This document shows, one piece after another, positions 50,493-61,589 of a stretch of 64,000 bases of DNA. Every line of letters begins with the position of its first letter. Position 1 is the first letter of the stretch. A program made the translations under genes and the position numbers. The stretch covers positions 3,975,001 to 4,039,000 of the forward strand of contig NZ_CP162487.1 in the NCBI RefSeq assembly GCF_041240605.1, given 5' to 3'. Source of the DNA: Xanthomonas sp. DAR 80977. Its GTDB lineage: Bacteria > Pseudomonadota > Gammaproteobacteria > Xanthomonadales > Xanthomonadaceae. The notes below the pieces were generated by a model, which had not been told where the DNA came from, did not search any database, and saw only the letters and a list, made by a program, of their open reading frames with translations.

Positions 50493-50510
50493 GGTGTACA
50501 AATGTACACC
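50493..50510. promoter_or_regulatory. LexA2 operator
   Basis: GGTGTACA-AA-TGTACACC is a perfect dyad containing TGTACAAATGTACA, the LexA2 site described for Xanthomonas. It ends on the base before the ATG, so bound repressor would cover the start of the gene. Confidence 0.9.
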
Positions 50511-51119
50511 ATGGACACCCTCTCCCCACAGCGCGCCGCCATCCTCGCCTACGTCCGCGACTGCGCCGAGCAGGCCGGACGGCCGCCGAGCCTGGCCGAG
50601 ATCGCCGCGCGCTTCGGCTTCGCCTCGCGCAACGCGGCACGCAAGCACGTGCAGGCGCTCGTCGAGGCCGGGCTGCTGGAGCATGTGCCGCAGCAGGCGC
50701 GCAGCCTGCGACCGGCGCAGGCGACGGCGCGCAGCGAGCTGCTGCAACTGCCGGTGCTGGGCCGGGTCGCCGCCGGCACGCCGATCGGCGCCGACATCGG
50801 CCTGGACCAGCAGTTGCGGCTGGACCGCGCCGTGTTCGCGCTGCGCCCGGACTACCTGCTGCGCGTACAGGGCGATTCGATGATCGACGACGGCATCCTC
50901 GACGGCGACCTGGTCGGCGTGCGCCGCAGCGCCGATGCGCGCAACGGCCAGATCGTGGTGGCGCGGCTGGACGGCGAACTCACCATCAAGCGCTATCGCC
51001 ACGATGGCGAACGCATCCAGCTGCTGCCGCGCAATCCGGCCTATGCGCCGATCGTGGTGCAGCCGGGGCAGGACTTCGCCATCGAAGGGCAGTACTGCGG
51101 CCTGATCCGGCAAGGCTGA
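50511..51119 (+). CDS. lexA2: LexA2, SOS repressor of the mutagenesis cassette
   Basis: 202 residues. An N-terminal winged helix ('TLSPQRAAILAYVRDCAEQAGRPPSLAEIAARFGFASRNAARKHVQALVEAGLLE') is followed by the autocleavage domain: scissile Ala88-Gly89 in 'GRVAAGTPIG', Ser123 in 'VQGDSMIDDG' and Lys160 in 'ELTIKRY'. Activated RecA triggers self-cleavage and derepression. Its site lies directly at its own start codon, so it is autoregulated and controls imuA, imuB and dnaE2 downstream. I start at ATG 50511, immediately after the operator, although an in-frame ATG at 50502 lies inside it. Confidence 0.95.
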   Translation: MDTLSPQRAAILAYVRDCAEQAGRPPSLAEIAARFGFASRNAARKHVQALVEAGLLEHVPQQARSLRPAQATARSELLQLPVLGRVAAGTPIGADIGLDQQLRLDRAVFALRPDYLLRVQGDSMIDDGILDGDLVGVRRSADARNGQIVVARLDGELTIKRYRHDGERIQLLPRNPAYAPIVVQPGQDFAIEGQYCGLIRQG

Positions 51120-51745
51120 TGGGCGCCGTCGTCGCCCTCGACCGCCTGCTCGCCGAACGCCGGGTCTGGCGCGGCCAGCCGACCGCGCTGCCGCCCAGCG
51201 CGCAGCCCACCGGCCATGCCGCGCTCGATGCCGCGTTGCCGGCGCGCGGCTGGCCGGAGATGGCGCTGACCGAACTGCTGCACGCCGCCGACGGCATCGG
51301 CGAACTGCAGCTGCTGTGGCCGACGCTGGCGCGGCTGTCGCAGGGCGGCGGCCGCATCGTGCTGGTCGATCCGCCCTACCTGCCCTACCCCGGCGCCTGG
51401 GAACAGGCCGGGGTGGCGCTGCCGCAGCTGCAGATCGTGCGCGCCGGCGCGGACGCCGCATGGGCCGCCGAGCAATGCCTGCGTTCGGGCAGTTGCGCGG
51501 CGGTGCTGTGCTGGCCGGCGCAGGCCAACGACAAGACCCTGCGCCGGCTGCAGGTGGCGGCCGAGACCGGGCGCGCGCTGGGCTTCGCCTACCGGCCGTT
51601 GAAGGCCGCGGCCAATCCGTCGCCGGCCGCGCTGCGCATCGCCATCGATGCCGCCCCGGCGCAGCTGCGCGTGCTCAAGTGCCGCGGCGGCATGCCGCCG
51701 GCACGGCCGATCGCGCTGTCCGCGTCGTCGTCGGCAACGGCTTGA
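51119..51745 (+). CDS. imuA: ImuA, SulA/RecA-like component of the mutasome
   Basis: 208 residues with weak similarity to the RecA core: 'GWPEMALTELLHAADGIGELQLLWPTLARLSQGGGRIVLVDPPYLPY' is the ImuA hallmark, including the P-loop region degenerated so that no Walker lysine is seen. ImuA is needed with ImuB and DnaE2 for damage-induced mutagenesis. Its ATG shares one base with the lexA2 stop (TGATG), so translation is coupled. A stop at 51745 leaves 10 bp before imuB. Confidence 0.92.
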   Translation: MGAVVALDRLLAERRVWRGQPTALPPSAQPTGHAALDAALPARGWPEMALTELLHAADGIGELQLLWPTLARLSQGGGRIVLVDPPYLPYPGAWEQAGVALPQLQIVRAGADAAWAAEQCLRSGSCAAVLCWPAQANDKTLRRLQVAAETGRALGFAYRPLKAAANPSPAALRIAIDAAPAQLRVLKCRGGMPPARPIALSASSSATA

Positions 51746-51755
51746 GCGCGCACGC

Positions 51756-53200
51756 ATGCGCTGGGCCTGCATCCTGCTGCCGCAACTGGCGCTCGACACG
51801 GTGCTGCGGCGCTGGCCGACCCCGGACGAACCGCTGGCCCTGCTCGCCGGCCCGCCGCAGCGGCGCACGCTGAAAGCGGTCAACGCCGCCGCACGCGCAC
51901 GCGGCCTGCAACCCGGGCAATCGCTGGCCACGGCGCAGGCGCTGTGCGACCGCTTCGCCACCGCCCTGCACGATGCCGAGGAGAGTCGCCGCTGCCAGCA
52001 GTTCCTGGCGGCGTGGGCGTACCGCTTCAGCTCGCTGGTCAGCACCGACTATCCCGGCGCGCTGCTGCTGGAGATCGAGGCCAGCCTGGGCCTGTTCGGG
52101 CCATGGCCGCGCTTCGAGGCGCGCCTGCGCGAGGAGCTGACCGCGCTGGGCTTCCGCCACCGCATCGTGGTCGCGCCGCATCCGCTGGCCGCGCGGGTGC
52201 TGGCCAATGCGCACGACGGCATCGCCCTGCTCGACAACGCCGCGCTGCACCGCGCGCTGGGCCAGTTGCCGATTGCCCGCGCCGGGTTGCAACCGGGCCT
52301 GGCCGAGGGCTTCGCGCGGATGGGCCTGCGCACCCTGCAGCAGCTGTTCGCGCTGCCGCGCACGGCGCTGGCGCGACGCTATCCGCCGGCGCTGCTGCAG
52401 CACCTGGACGCCTTGCGCGGGCAGGCGCCGCTGCCGCTGCAGTACTACCTGCCGCCGGACCGCTTCGATGCGCGGCTGGAGCTGGGCTACGCGGTGGAAT
52501 CCAGCCAGGCGCTGCTGTTCCCGCTGCGCCGCCTGACCGCCGACCTGGCCGCGTTCCTGGCCGGGCGCGACGGCGGCGTGCAGCGCTTCCAGCTGCACCT
52601 GGAGCACGAAGGCCTGGCCGACAGCGTGGTGCCGGTCGGCCTGCTCGCCGCCGAACGCGAGGCGGCGATGCTGTTCGAACTGGCGCGCGGCCGCCTGCAG
52701 CACGCCAGCGTGCCGGCGCCGGTGCAGGCCATGCGCCTGCGCGCCGACGAACTGCCGCCGTTCGTGCCCGCCGCGCGCGAACTGTTCGACGACCGCGCGC
52801 AGCAGGCGCTGCCCTGGGAACAGTTGCGCGAACGCCTGCGCGCACGCCTCGGCGACGATGCCGTGCACGGCCTGCGCGCGCATGCCGACCATCGCCCCGA
52901 GCAGGCCTGGCGCGCCGAATCGGGCAAGCCGGCGCAGGCCGGCAAGGCCCACAAACCAAGTGCTGGCGCCAGCGCCGCCACCGCGCTGCCGCGCCCCGGC
53001 TGGCTGCTGACCCCGCCGATCCCGCTGCGCGAACGCGATCCCGAACGCCTGGCCGGCCCGGAACGCATCGAAAGCGGCTGGTGGGACGATGGCGACATCC
53101 GCCGCGACTACTACATCGTGCGCACCCGCCAGGGCCAGCACGCCTGGGTGTTCGCGCCCGCCGACGCGCCGGACGCGCTGATGCTGCACGGCTGGTTCGC

Positions 53201-53204
<4 letters not shown>
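51756..53204 (+). CDS. imuB: ImuB, catalytically inactive Y-family polymerase adaptor
   Basis: 482 residues of the Y-family polymerase fold. It begins 'MRWACILLPQLALDTVLRRW', where active polymerases have the first metal-binding Asp (here replaced by Leu/Pro context), and there is no acidic pair in the palm ('LLLEIEASLGLFG' keeps only E residues). This matches ImuB, a clamp-binding scaffold. A possible beta-clamp peptide 'QQALPW' is at residues 349-354. The C-terminal region ends 'WWDDGDIRRDYYIVRTRQGQHAWVFA', conserved in ImuB. It overlaps dnaE2 by ATGA. Confidence 0.93.
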
Positions 53205-56389
<3,185 letters not shown>

Positions 56390-56434
56390 GCCGGCAAGCG
56401 CAACCACGCCTGCCTTGCGCGGCGAACAGACAGG

Positions 56435-56731
56435 TCACGGCGATTGCGAAGGCGCCTCCACTGCCTTGCCGCATGCCTGCGTCACCCGTTGCACCGCCTC
56501 GGCTTCGTCCAGGCCTTCGCGGTAGATGGCGGCAGCCAGCTCGCGCCTGGCCTTGCTCGACCCGATCGCACCGTTGCTGGCGATATCCGACAGCGGCCCG
56601 CCCATCTGGCGATATCTGGCCACCAGCTTGGCCGTCGCCGCCATGCTCGCGCAATCCACCGGTGCCGCCTGCACCGGCGCACCCACCATCAGCAAACACG
56701 AAACGCCAAGCGCTGCGAGTGCATTTTTCAT
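56435..56731 (-). CDS. Small secreted hypothetical protein
   Basis: 98 residues. The signal peptide MKNALAALGVSCLLMVGAPV ends 'QAA'; the mature part of about 73 residues has two cysteines ('DCASM', 'TQACGK'), likely one disulfide, and is otherwise helical ('ATAKLVARYRQMG', 'RRELAAAIYREGLDEAEAVQRV'). It is convergent with dnaE2, 45 bp from its stop. The start at 56731 is chosen because it begins the signal peptide; the open frame upstream lacks a plausible leader. No family recognised. Confidence 0.65.
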   Translation of the reverse strand: MKNALAALGVSCLLMVGAPVQAAPVDCASMAATAKLVARYRQMGGPLSDIASNGAIGSSKARRELAAAIYREGLDEAEAVQRVTQACGKAVEAPSQSP

Positions 56732-57384
56732 CACTGTTCCCAAGCGGAGACGAAGAACCGCCATCTCCATGCGGCCGCGCAGGATTGAAACGCCGCAACA
56801 CAGCTGCACGGCAGCGCAGCGACCCGCACGGCATCGCCGCGCACACGCCAACAGCACCGGCAAACAGGCCACGACGGCATCAGGCCGCACGTAGCGTCAT
56901 CCACCCCATGCGGACAACGCCGCTGCAAGATAGCCACGGCGAATGCCTGTGCCAGCCGTGTTGTGACGAAACCGCGCTGCGCCGGAGCGAGAAACCAAAT
57001 CCGCGGAACCAAACGCGGCGGCAACACCGTCACTGGCTGCCGATTGCGCAGGCATGACCACAGCGCGCCGCCGATCGCCAGCCGCCTGGAAGACACTGCG
57101 TCGCTGCGAGGGCCGGATGCTCGCAACCAATCTGTCAGATGAGGAAGAAGCCTCCGACAACGCCGATCGCCAGGCTGCTATGGCAAGTCTCGCAGGACCC
57201 AGTGCCACCGACGCAATGCACGCTGCCGCGATCGCGCCTGGATGCCGTTCGCCAGGCCTGCCGCAACATCGCCCATGACGCGGGCGATGCCATGGGCGAT
57301 CCGCTCGCCGCGCAGCAGAACGCTGATCGCGCGTGAGGCACTTGCCATGCCACGCGTCGAGAAACACCGCCGCTGCGCCACCGG
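56732..57384. other. Gene-poor region, nature unclear
   Basis: Short open frames on both strands show no start, signal or motif that persuades me. The stretch around 57135-57381 on the minus strand gives fragments such as 'SLAIGVVGGFFLI' next to frame changes, so a decayed small membrane protein gene is possible but unproven. Confidence 0.4.
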
Positions 57385-57834
57385 CTACTGCTGTCGACCC
57401 AGCGCCGCCAGCAGCGTCTGCACGCCTTTCCAACCCCAGTACACCCGATGGCACGCGATCAGGCCGCGCGCATCGAGATCCATGACTTCCACCAGATCGA
57501 CCTGATCGCCCTCCGGCGTTTGCCGCGGATATTCCCAGATCACTTGGCGGTGGGAAGCATGGCAACGGTCGGTGCGATACCAGCGGCCGAGGCCGTTTTC
57601 GGGCTGTGCGAAAGAGGCCGCGAAGAACGTCCTGATCGCCTCGCGTCCGTGCAGCCTCCCATCTTGCCGCCCTGCGGAGACCACATACGCCAATGGCGTT
57701 TCCAGCATCGCGTCTTGCGCATACAGCGCCATCAGCGCGTCCAGATTCCGTTCGACGACGCCGTGGTGCCATTGCTCGAAGATGCGGCGGGCATCGCCCT
57801 CCGCGCCGTTCGACCGCGCTTCGATTCCGCTCAT
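57385..57834 (-). CDS. SnoaL/NTF2-like protein
   Basis: 149 residues with the NTF2-like cone fold pattern: an N-terminal helix ('DARRIFEQWHHGVVERNLDALMALYAQDAMLETP'), then strands ending 'GDQVDLVEVMDLDARGLIACHRVYWGWKGVQTLL'. This resembles polyketide-cyclase/limonene-epoxide-hydrolase-like proteins of unassigned role. Acidic and His residues ('ALYAQD', 'WYRTDRCH') lie where these families place active-site groups. It diverges from an ArsR-family regulator 124 bp away, so that regulator probably controls it. Confidence 0.8.
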   Translation of the reverse strand: MSGIEARSNGAEGDARRIFEQWHHGVVERNLDALMALYAQDAMLETPLAYVVSAGRQDGRLHGREAIRTFFAASFAQPENGLGRWYRTDRCHASHRQVIWEYPRQTPEGDQVDLVEVMDLDARGLIACHRVYWGWKGVQTLLAALGRQQ

Positions 57835-57958
57835 GCAGGACACTCCGAATGTAGTGCGCTGCAGTCTAGGAACATGCGCAGGCCGTCGATTCGATGCGTG
57901 TCGAAGCGTTCCGGCAAGGCGCGCTCTATGATGGCCGTGCCCGCCAGGAGTGCACACG

Positions 57959-58681
57959 ATGCCGGTCGAACAGCCCAAGCTTGCCGCGACCGCCTTCCTC
58001 ATCGCCGATCCCGCCCGCGCCGCCATGTTGATGGCGCTGATCGACGGACGTGCCCTGCCTGCCGGCGAACTCGCCTTCGCCGGCGGCGTCACCCCGCAGA
58101 CGGCGAGTTCGCACCTGTCGAAACTGCTGGACGGCGGCTTGCTGGCGGTCGAGGTCCAGGGCCGCCACCGCTACTACCGGCTGGCCGGTTCCCACGTCGC
58201 GTTCGCGCTCGAGAACCTGGCGACCCTCGCCGCGCCCGCCGCACCGCGATGCCGGAAAACAGGACGCCGGCAGCAATCGCTGACCTTGGCCAGATGCTGT
58301 TACGACCATCTGGCAGGGCGACTGGGCGTAACGGTGGCCGAAGCGCTGGAGCGGCGCGCGCTGATCGCCAGGCAAGGCGACAAGCAATACGCGGTGTCTG
58401 CCGAAGGAGCCGCATGGTTCGCGTGGATGGGGCTGGACGTTTCGCGCGTCGTCCCCACCAGGCTCGGCATCGCGCGGCAGTGCCTGGACTGGACCGAACG
58501 CAAGCACCACCTCGCCGGACCGCTCGGCGTCCAACTGCTCGCACTGCTTTGCGCCAAGCACTGGCTGCGCCGCAACGACGGTTCGCGCGCGATCCACGTC
58601 ACCGACATCGGCTGGGCCGGCCTGCAGAGCGAACTGGGAATCCGCCGGCTTGCGGGGGACGCACTCGCGCTCGACTCCTGA
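57959..58681 (+). CDS. ArsR-family transcriptional regulator
   Basis: 240 residues, longer than most ArsR proteins (100-120). The N-terminal winged helix reads 'AATAFLIADPARAAMLMALIDGRALPAGELAFAGGVTPQTASSHLSKLLDGGLLAVEVQGRHRYYRLA'. The extra C-terminal 130 residues, including 'CYDHLAGRLGVTVAEAL' and 'DWTERKHHLAGPLGVQLLALLCAKHWLRR', contain several Cys/His that could bind a metal or ligand. This two-part layout is the YczG-like group, often regulating neighbouring small enzymes. AGGAG is eight bases before the ATG (57959). It diverges from the SnoaL-like gene. Confidence 0.85.
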   Translation: MPVEQPKLAATAFLIADPARAAMLMALIDGRALPAGELAFAGGVTPQTASSHLSKLLDGGLLAVEVQGRHRYYRLAGSHVAFALENLATLAAPAAPRCRKTGRRQQSLTLARCCYDHLAGRLGVTVAEALERRALIARQGDKQYAVSAEGAAWFAWMGLDVSRVVPTRLGIARQCLDWTERKHHLAGPLGVQLLALLCAKHWLRRNDGSRAIHVTDIGWAGLQSELGIRRLAGDALALDS

Positions 58682-58804
58682 GCAGCGACCCTTCCGCCGG
58701 CATGCAATGCGCCCCGCACGGGAATTCCAGCCTCGGATAGCGCAACCGCGGACAGTGCCGCAACGATCGCGTCGTGGACCAGACGTACCGGTCGCCAACG
58801 ATGC

Positions 58805-59575
58805 CTATCGCGAAGCGGCGCCCGTGTCGGAAGCGTCCAACGCATAGCGGCGCTGGCAGTGCTCGCAGAAGAACGCGCGCCGCTGCGCCTTGCCGAGTTG
58901 CTTGCGATAGGTCAGCAGATGGCCGTCGCGCGGACAGGTGGTCTTGGTGTGCACCTGGTAGTGCTTCTTCAGCACGAAGGCCTTCTTCCAGTTGTAGAAA
59001 TCGAAGCTGTACTCGCGCGCCTGCGCCACCAGCTCCGCCAACTTGCGCGGCGGCAACGCCCCCACCTCGCTCTCCGGATGCACGCGGATGCGATGCAAGA
59101 CCTCGTTCTTGATGATGTTGCCGACCCCGGCGAACACGTCCTGGTCCAGCAACGCATCGGCGGCCAGCGTGCGCGGCCGCAGGCGCAACTTGCGCCGCGC
59201 CTGCGCCGCGTCCCAGTCCGGATTCATCACGTCCGCGCGCCAGTCGTAGGCCGCGTCCAGCGCGCCCTCGATGAACTTGACCGAACACGCGTAGAAGTTC
59301 AGCTCCTCGCCCTTGGCGAAGCCCAGGCTCAACCGTGGCGACGCCTCCTTGCGCGCATTGATCCGATAGCTGCCGAACAGCAGGAAATGGATGCGCACAC
59401 TGAACCCGTCGAACTCGATCAGGAAGTGCTTGCCCCAACTGCGCAGCGACAGAATCTTGCGGTTGCGCATCCGTTCCAGGTCCAGCTTGCTATTGCCGGA
59501 CACCCGCAATACCTTGCGCCCCGCGAACGCGGCCGCTTCTTCTTTCAGGATGACGATCGAGGGACCTTCGGGCAT
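58805..59575 (-). CDS. Fpg/Nei-family DNA glycosylase (endonuclease VIII-like)
   Basis: 256 residues. It begins MPEGPSIVILKEEAAAF; P2 and E3 are the catalytic residues of the family after Met removal. The helix-two-turns-helix 'DQDVFAGVGNIIKNEVLHRIRVHPE' and a zinc finger (CPRD...FFCEHCQ) are intact. It removes oxidised bases and nicks DNA. The lack of the lysine pattern of Fpg and the 'PEGPSI' start suggest an endonuclease VIII-type enzyme. Its position close to the SOS cassette is suggestive but the two are separate units. ATG at 59575 is fixed by the need for an N-terminal proline. Confidence 0.93.
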   Translation of the reverse strand: MPEGPSIVILKEEAAAFAGRKVLRVSGNSKLDLERMRNRKILSLRSWGKHFLIEFDGFSVRIHFLLFGSYRINARKEASPRLSLGFAKGEELNFYACSVKFIEGALDAAYDWRADVMNPDWDAAQARRKLRLRPRTLAADALLDQDVFAGVGNIIKNEVLHRIRVHPESEVGALPPRKLAELVAQAREYSFDFYNWKKAFVLKKHYQVHTKTTCPRDGHLLTYRKQLGKAQRRAFFCEHCQRRYALDASDTGAASR

Positions 59576-59698
59576 GCCTGCAGTATCTGGAATGGCCGTG
59601 AGCCGATCGTGAGCCGAGCGCTCCACCTATGGACATGGCGCTTACTTGGGGCCGTTTGGTGCCGCCTCAGAACTCAAATTGACACGCTCCAATCCACA

Positions 59699-59716
59699 TG
59701 TACAATTATTTGTACA
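59699..59716. promoter_or_regulatory. YefM operator
   Basis: Two TGTACA hexamers 12 bp apart (TGTACAATTATTTGTACA), 14 bp upstream of yefM. The same hexamer pair is the known YefM site in E. coli. An AT-rich spacer probably overlaps the promoter. Confidence 0.8.
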
Positions 59717-59729
59717 ACTGGAGCCCTAC

Positions 59730-59981
59730 ATGGACACCATCACCTATAGCGCGGCACGTGCCGCCCTCGCAGACACCATGGAGCGCGTGGTCAACAACCA
59801 CGAGCCGGTGATCATCACCCGCAGCCGTGAGCAATCGGTGGTCATGCTGTCGCTGGAGGACTACAAGGCGATGGAGGAAACCGCCTACCTGCTGCGGAGC
59901 CCGAAGAGCGCGCAGCGCCTGCTGGAATCCATCGCCCAGCTCGAGGCCGGTCGCGGCAAGGCACGGGAACTGGCCGAGTGA
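59730..59981 (+). CDS. yefM: YefM antitoxin
   Basis: 83 residues of the Phd/YefM family: 'MDTITYSAARAALADTMERVVNNHEPVIITRSREQSVVMLSLEDYKAMEETAYLL' is very close to E. coli YefM. The N-terminal half binds DNA as a dimer; the C-terminal part ('SAQRLLESIAQLEAGRGKARELAE') neutralises YoeB. The stop TGA overlaps the yoeB ATG by one base. Two TGTACA hexamers upstream serve autorepression. Confidence 0.95.
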   Translation: MDTITYSAARAALADTMERVVNNHEPVIITRSREQSVVMLSLEDYKAMEETAYLLRSPKSAQRLLESIAQLEAGRGKARELAE

Positions 59982-60235
59982 TGCTGCAGTTCTCGGACAA
60001 TGCCTGGGAGGACTACCTCTACTGGCAGCAGGCCGACAAGAAGATGCTCAAGCGCGTCAACGACCTGATCAAAGCCATTCAACGCGATCCCTTCCAGGGC
60101 ATCGGCAAGCCAGAACCGCTGCGCCATGCCTTGGCCGGCTATTGGTCGCGGCGCATCAACGACGAACACCGCATCGTGTACAAGGTTGAGGCTGGCGTCC
60201 TGCTGATCGCGCAGGTGCGCTACCACTACGTATAG
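59981..60235 (+). CDS. yoeB: YoeB toxin, ribosome-dependent mRNA endonuclease
   Basis: 84 residues, same length as E. coli YoeB. It reads 'MLQFSDNAWEDYLYWQQADKKMLKRVNDLIKAIQRDPFQGIGKPEPLRHALAGYWSRRINDEHRIVYKVE' and ends with the catalytic RYHYV; the active-site Glu, Arg, His and terminal Tyr are present. YoeB cuts mRNA in the ribosomal A site and causes growth arrest when YefM is degraded. I use ATG 59981 and not GTG 59978 because it matches the family and its A is the last base of the yefM stop. Confidence 0.95.
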   Translation: MLQFSDNAWEDYLYWQQADKKMLKRVNDLIKAIQRDPFQGIGKPEPLRHALAGYWSRRINDEHRIVYKVEAGVLLIAQVRYHYV

Positions 60236-60319
60236 TCTCGCTGCTCCCGGCTTAACGCCCAGGCTATCGATACCGGCTTGCGGTGCTGCTTAGCGTCTGG
60301 CAGTAGCGACCCAGCGCAG

Positions 60320-61021
60320 TCAAGAGCCAGCAGGAACTGAGGAATCGGGTCTGAAGGGAGGGAGGCCCATCTTCGGTGCGTTGAGCATGCAGAGAGCCAA
60401 CACGAGATAGTCGCCAAACCCGAAGTGATCGGACAATTCCGCCCTCTTGTTCTGCGACTTGTCGAACTCCAGGCCTCGAAAGGCCACACTCCCCTCTCTG
60501 GTGCAAACTTTTCCGCCATGCGCTGAACTATCGCGAACGAGTTTTGCCAGTCTGCCGGCGTCGCCGCCATGCTTCATGACCGCTCTCTCGTTGGTCTCGA
60601 AGAGATGGATGAATCCGATTCTAAGGATATAGGTCAACCAAGGGCGGAAGGCTCTTGCCCAAGCGTCATGCGCGCCCTTTTTCCCTCTATGGTCTATCGG
60701 TGCATAGACGATAGGCGGCAGCGTGTCTTGGAGCGCCAGGTCGATGACGTCGTCCATTTGGACGCGCCACGACACTCCGAATCCATGAGCGGAAAGCCCA
60801 AGATAGTCGTCGTCGAGGAACTCTTTGCCTTTCAGCGCACAGAGCGAGCGAGTCATCGCCTCTACCGACATCTGTACGAAGTGGATGTACTCGTAGGCTG
60901 GGTGGGTCGGGTAGACGGCGTAGACCTCCAGATGCGATGTGTCACCAATCGCGTCTAGGATCTCGGCTCGCTCGATGACGCGATCTAGGGTAGGAACGTC
61001 CAGGAACTGGTAGCCGTCCAT
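60320..61021 (-). CDS. Orphan protein of unknown function
   Basis: 233 residues with no signal peptide or membrane helix. Visible features are 'EYIHFVQMSVEAMTRSLCALKGKEFLDDDYLGL', 'WRVQMDDVIDLALQDTLPPIVYAPIDHRGKKGAHDAWARAF' and 'GFIHLFETNERAVMKHGGDAGRLAKLVRDSSAHGGKV'. Base composition is visibly lower in GC than in neighbours, and it is wedged between yefM-yoeB and a tRNA gene, so recent acquisition is likely. AGGAGAAG precedes ATG 61021. I recognise no family; a possible RNA- or nucleotide-binding role would be guessing. Confidence 0.7.
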   Translation of the reverse strand: MDGYQFLDVPTLDRVIERAEILDAIGDTSHLEVYAVYPTHPAYEYIHFVQMSVEAMTRSLCALKGKEFLDDDYLGLSAHGFGVSWRVQMDDVIDLALQDTLPPIVYAPIDHRGKKGAHDAWARAFRPWLTYILRIGFIHLFETNERAVMKHGGDAGRLAKLVRDSSAHGGKVCTREGSVAFRGLEFDKSQNKRAELSDHFGFGDYLVLALCMLNAPKMGLPPFRPDSSVPAGS

Positions 61022-61041
61022 GCACTTCTCCTGCACTCACG

Positions 61042-61068
61042 AAAAAGCCGGCACTAGGCCGGCTTTTT
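61042..61068. terminator. Bidirectional terminator after tRNA-Val
   Basis: AAAAAGCCGGC-ACTAG-GCCGGCTTTTT is a perfect 11-bp stem that works on either strand. It lies 17 bp after the tRNA 3' end (minus strand). Confidence 0.88.
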
Positions 61069-61084
61069 ACAAATACGTAATTCG

Positions 61085-61159
61085 TGGTGGGCGGTGCAGG
61101 GTTCGAACCTGCGACCCTTGCCGTGTGAAGGCAATGCTCTACCGCTGAGCTAACCGCCC
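61085..61159 (-). tRNA. tRNA-Val (anticodon CAC)
   Basis: A cloverleaf can be drawn: acceptor GGGCGGT/ACCGCCC, D arm with AGCTCAGC, anticodon arm TTGCC-TTCACAC-GGCAA giving anticodon CAC, T arm GCAGG-TTCGAAC-CCTGC, then discriminator A and encoded CCA. A consensus promoter is upstream and a strong terminator downstream. The anticodon reads valine GUG codons. Confidence 0.96.
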
Positions 61160-61175
61160 GTGTCGCGAGCCGCAC

Positions 61176-61203
61176 ATTATAGGGCCGCTGCGGCTGGCGT
61201 CAA
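61176..61203 (-). promoter_or_regulatory. Consensus promoter of tRNA-Val
   Basis: TTGACG, 16-bp spacer, TATAAT on the minus strand, 16 bp upstream of the tRNA 5' end. It lies between the tRNA and the pilZ stop. Confidence 0.88.
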
Positions 61204-61235
61204 CGCCCCCGTCGGCAGCGCCTGCGCATGCCTGG

Positions 61236-61589
61236 CTACATGGTCTGGGTGGGCTTGTCGGCGTTGAGGGTGCCGGCCAGCTGGGTCTCGATCTTGTTGC
61301 GGATGGCCTCGCCCTCGCTGTTGTCCGGCAGCTGCACGCCGATGCCGGCGGTGCGGTTGCCCTGCGCGCCCATCGGGGTCACCCAGATCACCTTGCCGGC
61401 CACCGGCAGGCGTTCGCTGGAATCGGGCAGGGTCAGCAGCAGGAACACTTCGTCGCCCAGGAAATAGCGCTTGGGCGTGGGCACGAAGATGCCGCCGTTC
61501 TTCACGAACGGCATGTACGCGTTGTACAGCGCCGCCTTGTCCTTCACCGCCAGCGACAGGATGCCCTGACGTCCGCTCATCGCACTCAT
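61236..61589 (-). CDS. pilZ: PilZ-domain protein, type IV pilus-associated
   Basis: 117 residues. It is a minimal PilZ domain ('MSGRQGILSLAVKDKAALYNAYMPFVKNGGIFVPTPKRYFLGDEVFLLLTLPDSSERLPVAGKVIWVTPMG', then 'GNRTAGIGVQLPD'). The RxxxR c-di-GMP-binding motif is absent, as in the founding PilZ proteins of Pseudomonas and Xanthomonas, which act in pilus assembly through PilB. Its ATG overlaps the holB stop (ATGA), and the holB-pilZ order is widespread in gammaproteobacteria. Confidence 0.93.
   Translation of the reverse strand: MSAMSGRQGILSLAVKDKAALYNAYMPFVKNGGIFVPTPKRYFLGDEVFLLLTLPDSSERLPVAGKVIWVTPMGAQGNRTAGIGVQLPDNSEGEAIRNKIETQLAGTLNADKPTQTM

Noticed and set aside
57135..57381. Short open frames considered as a membrane protein gene
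   Set aside because: No plausible start, ribosome site or continuous hydrophobic pattern in one frame.
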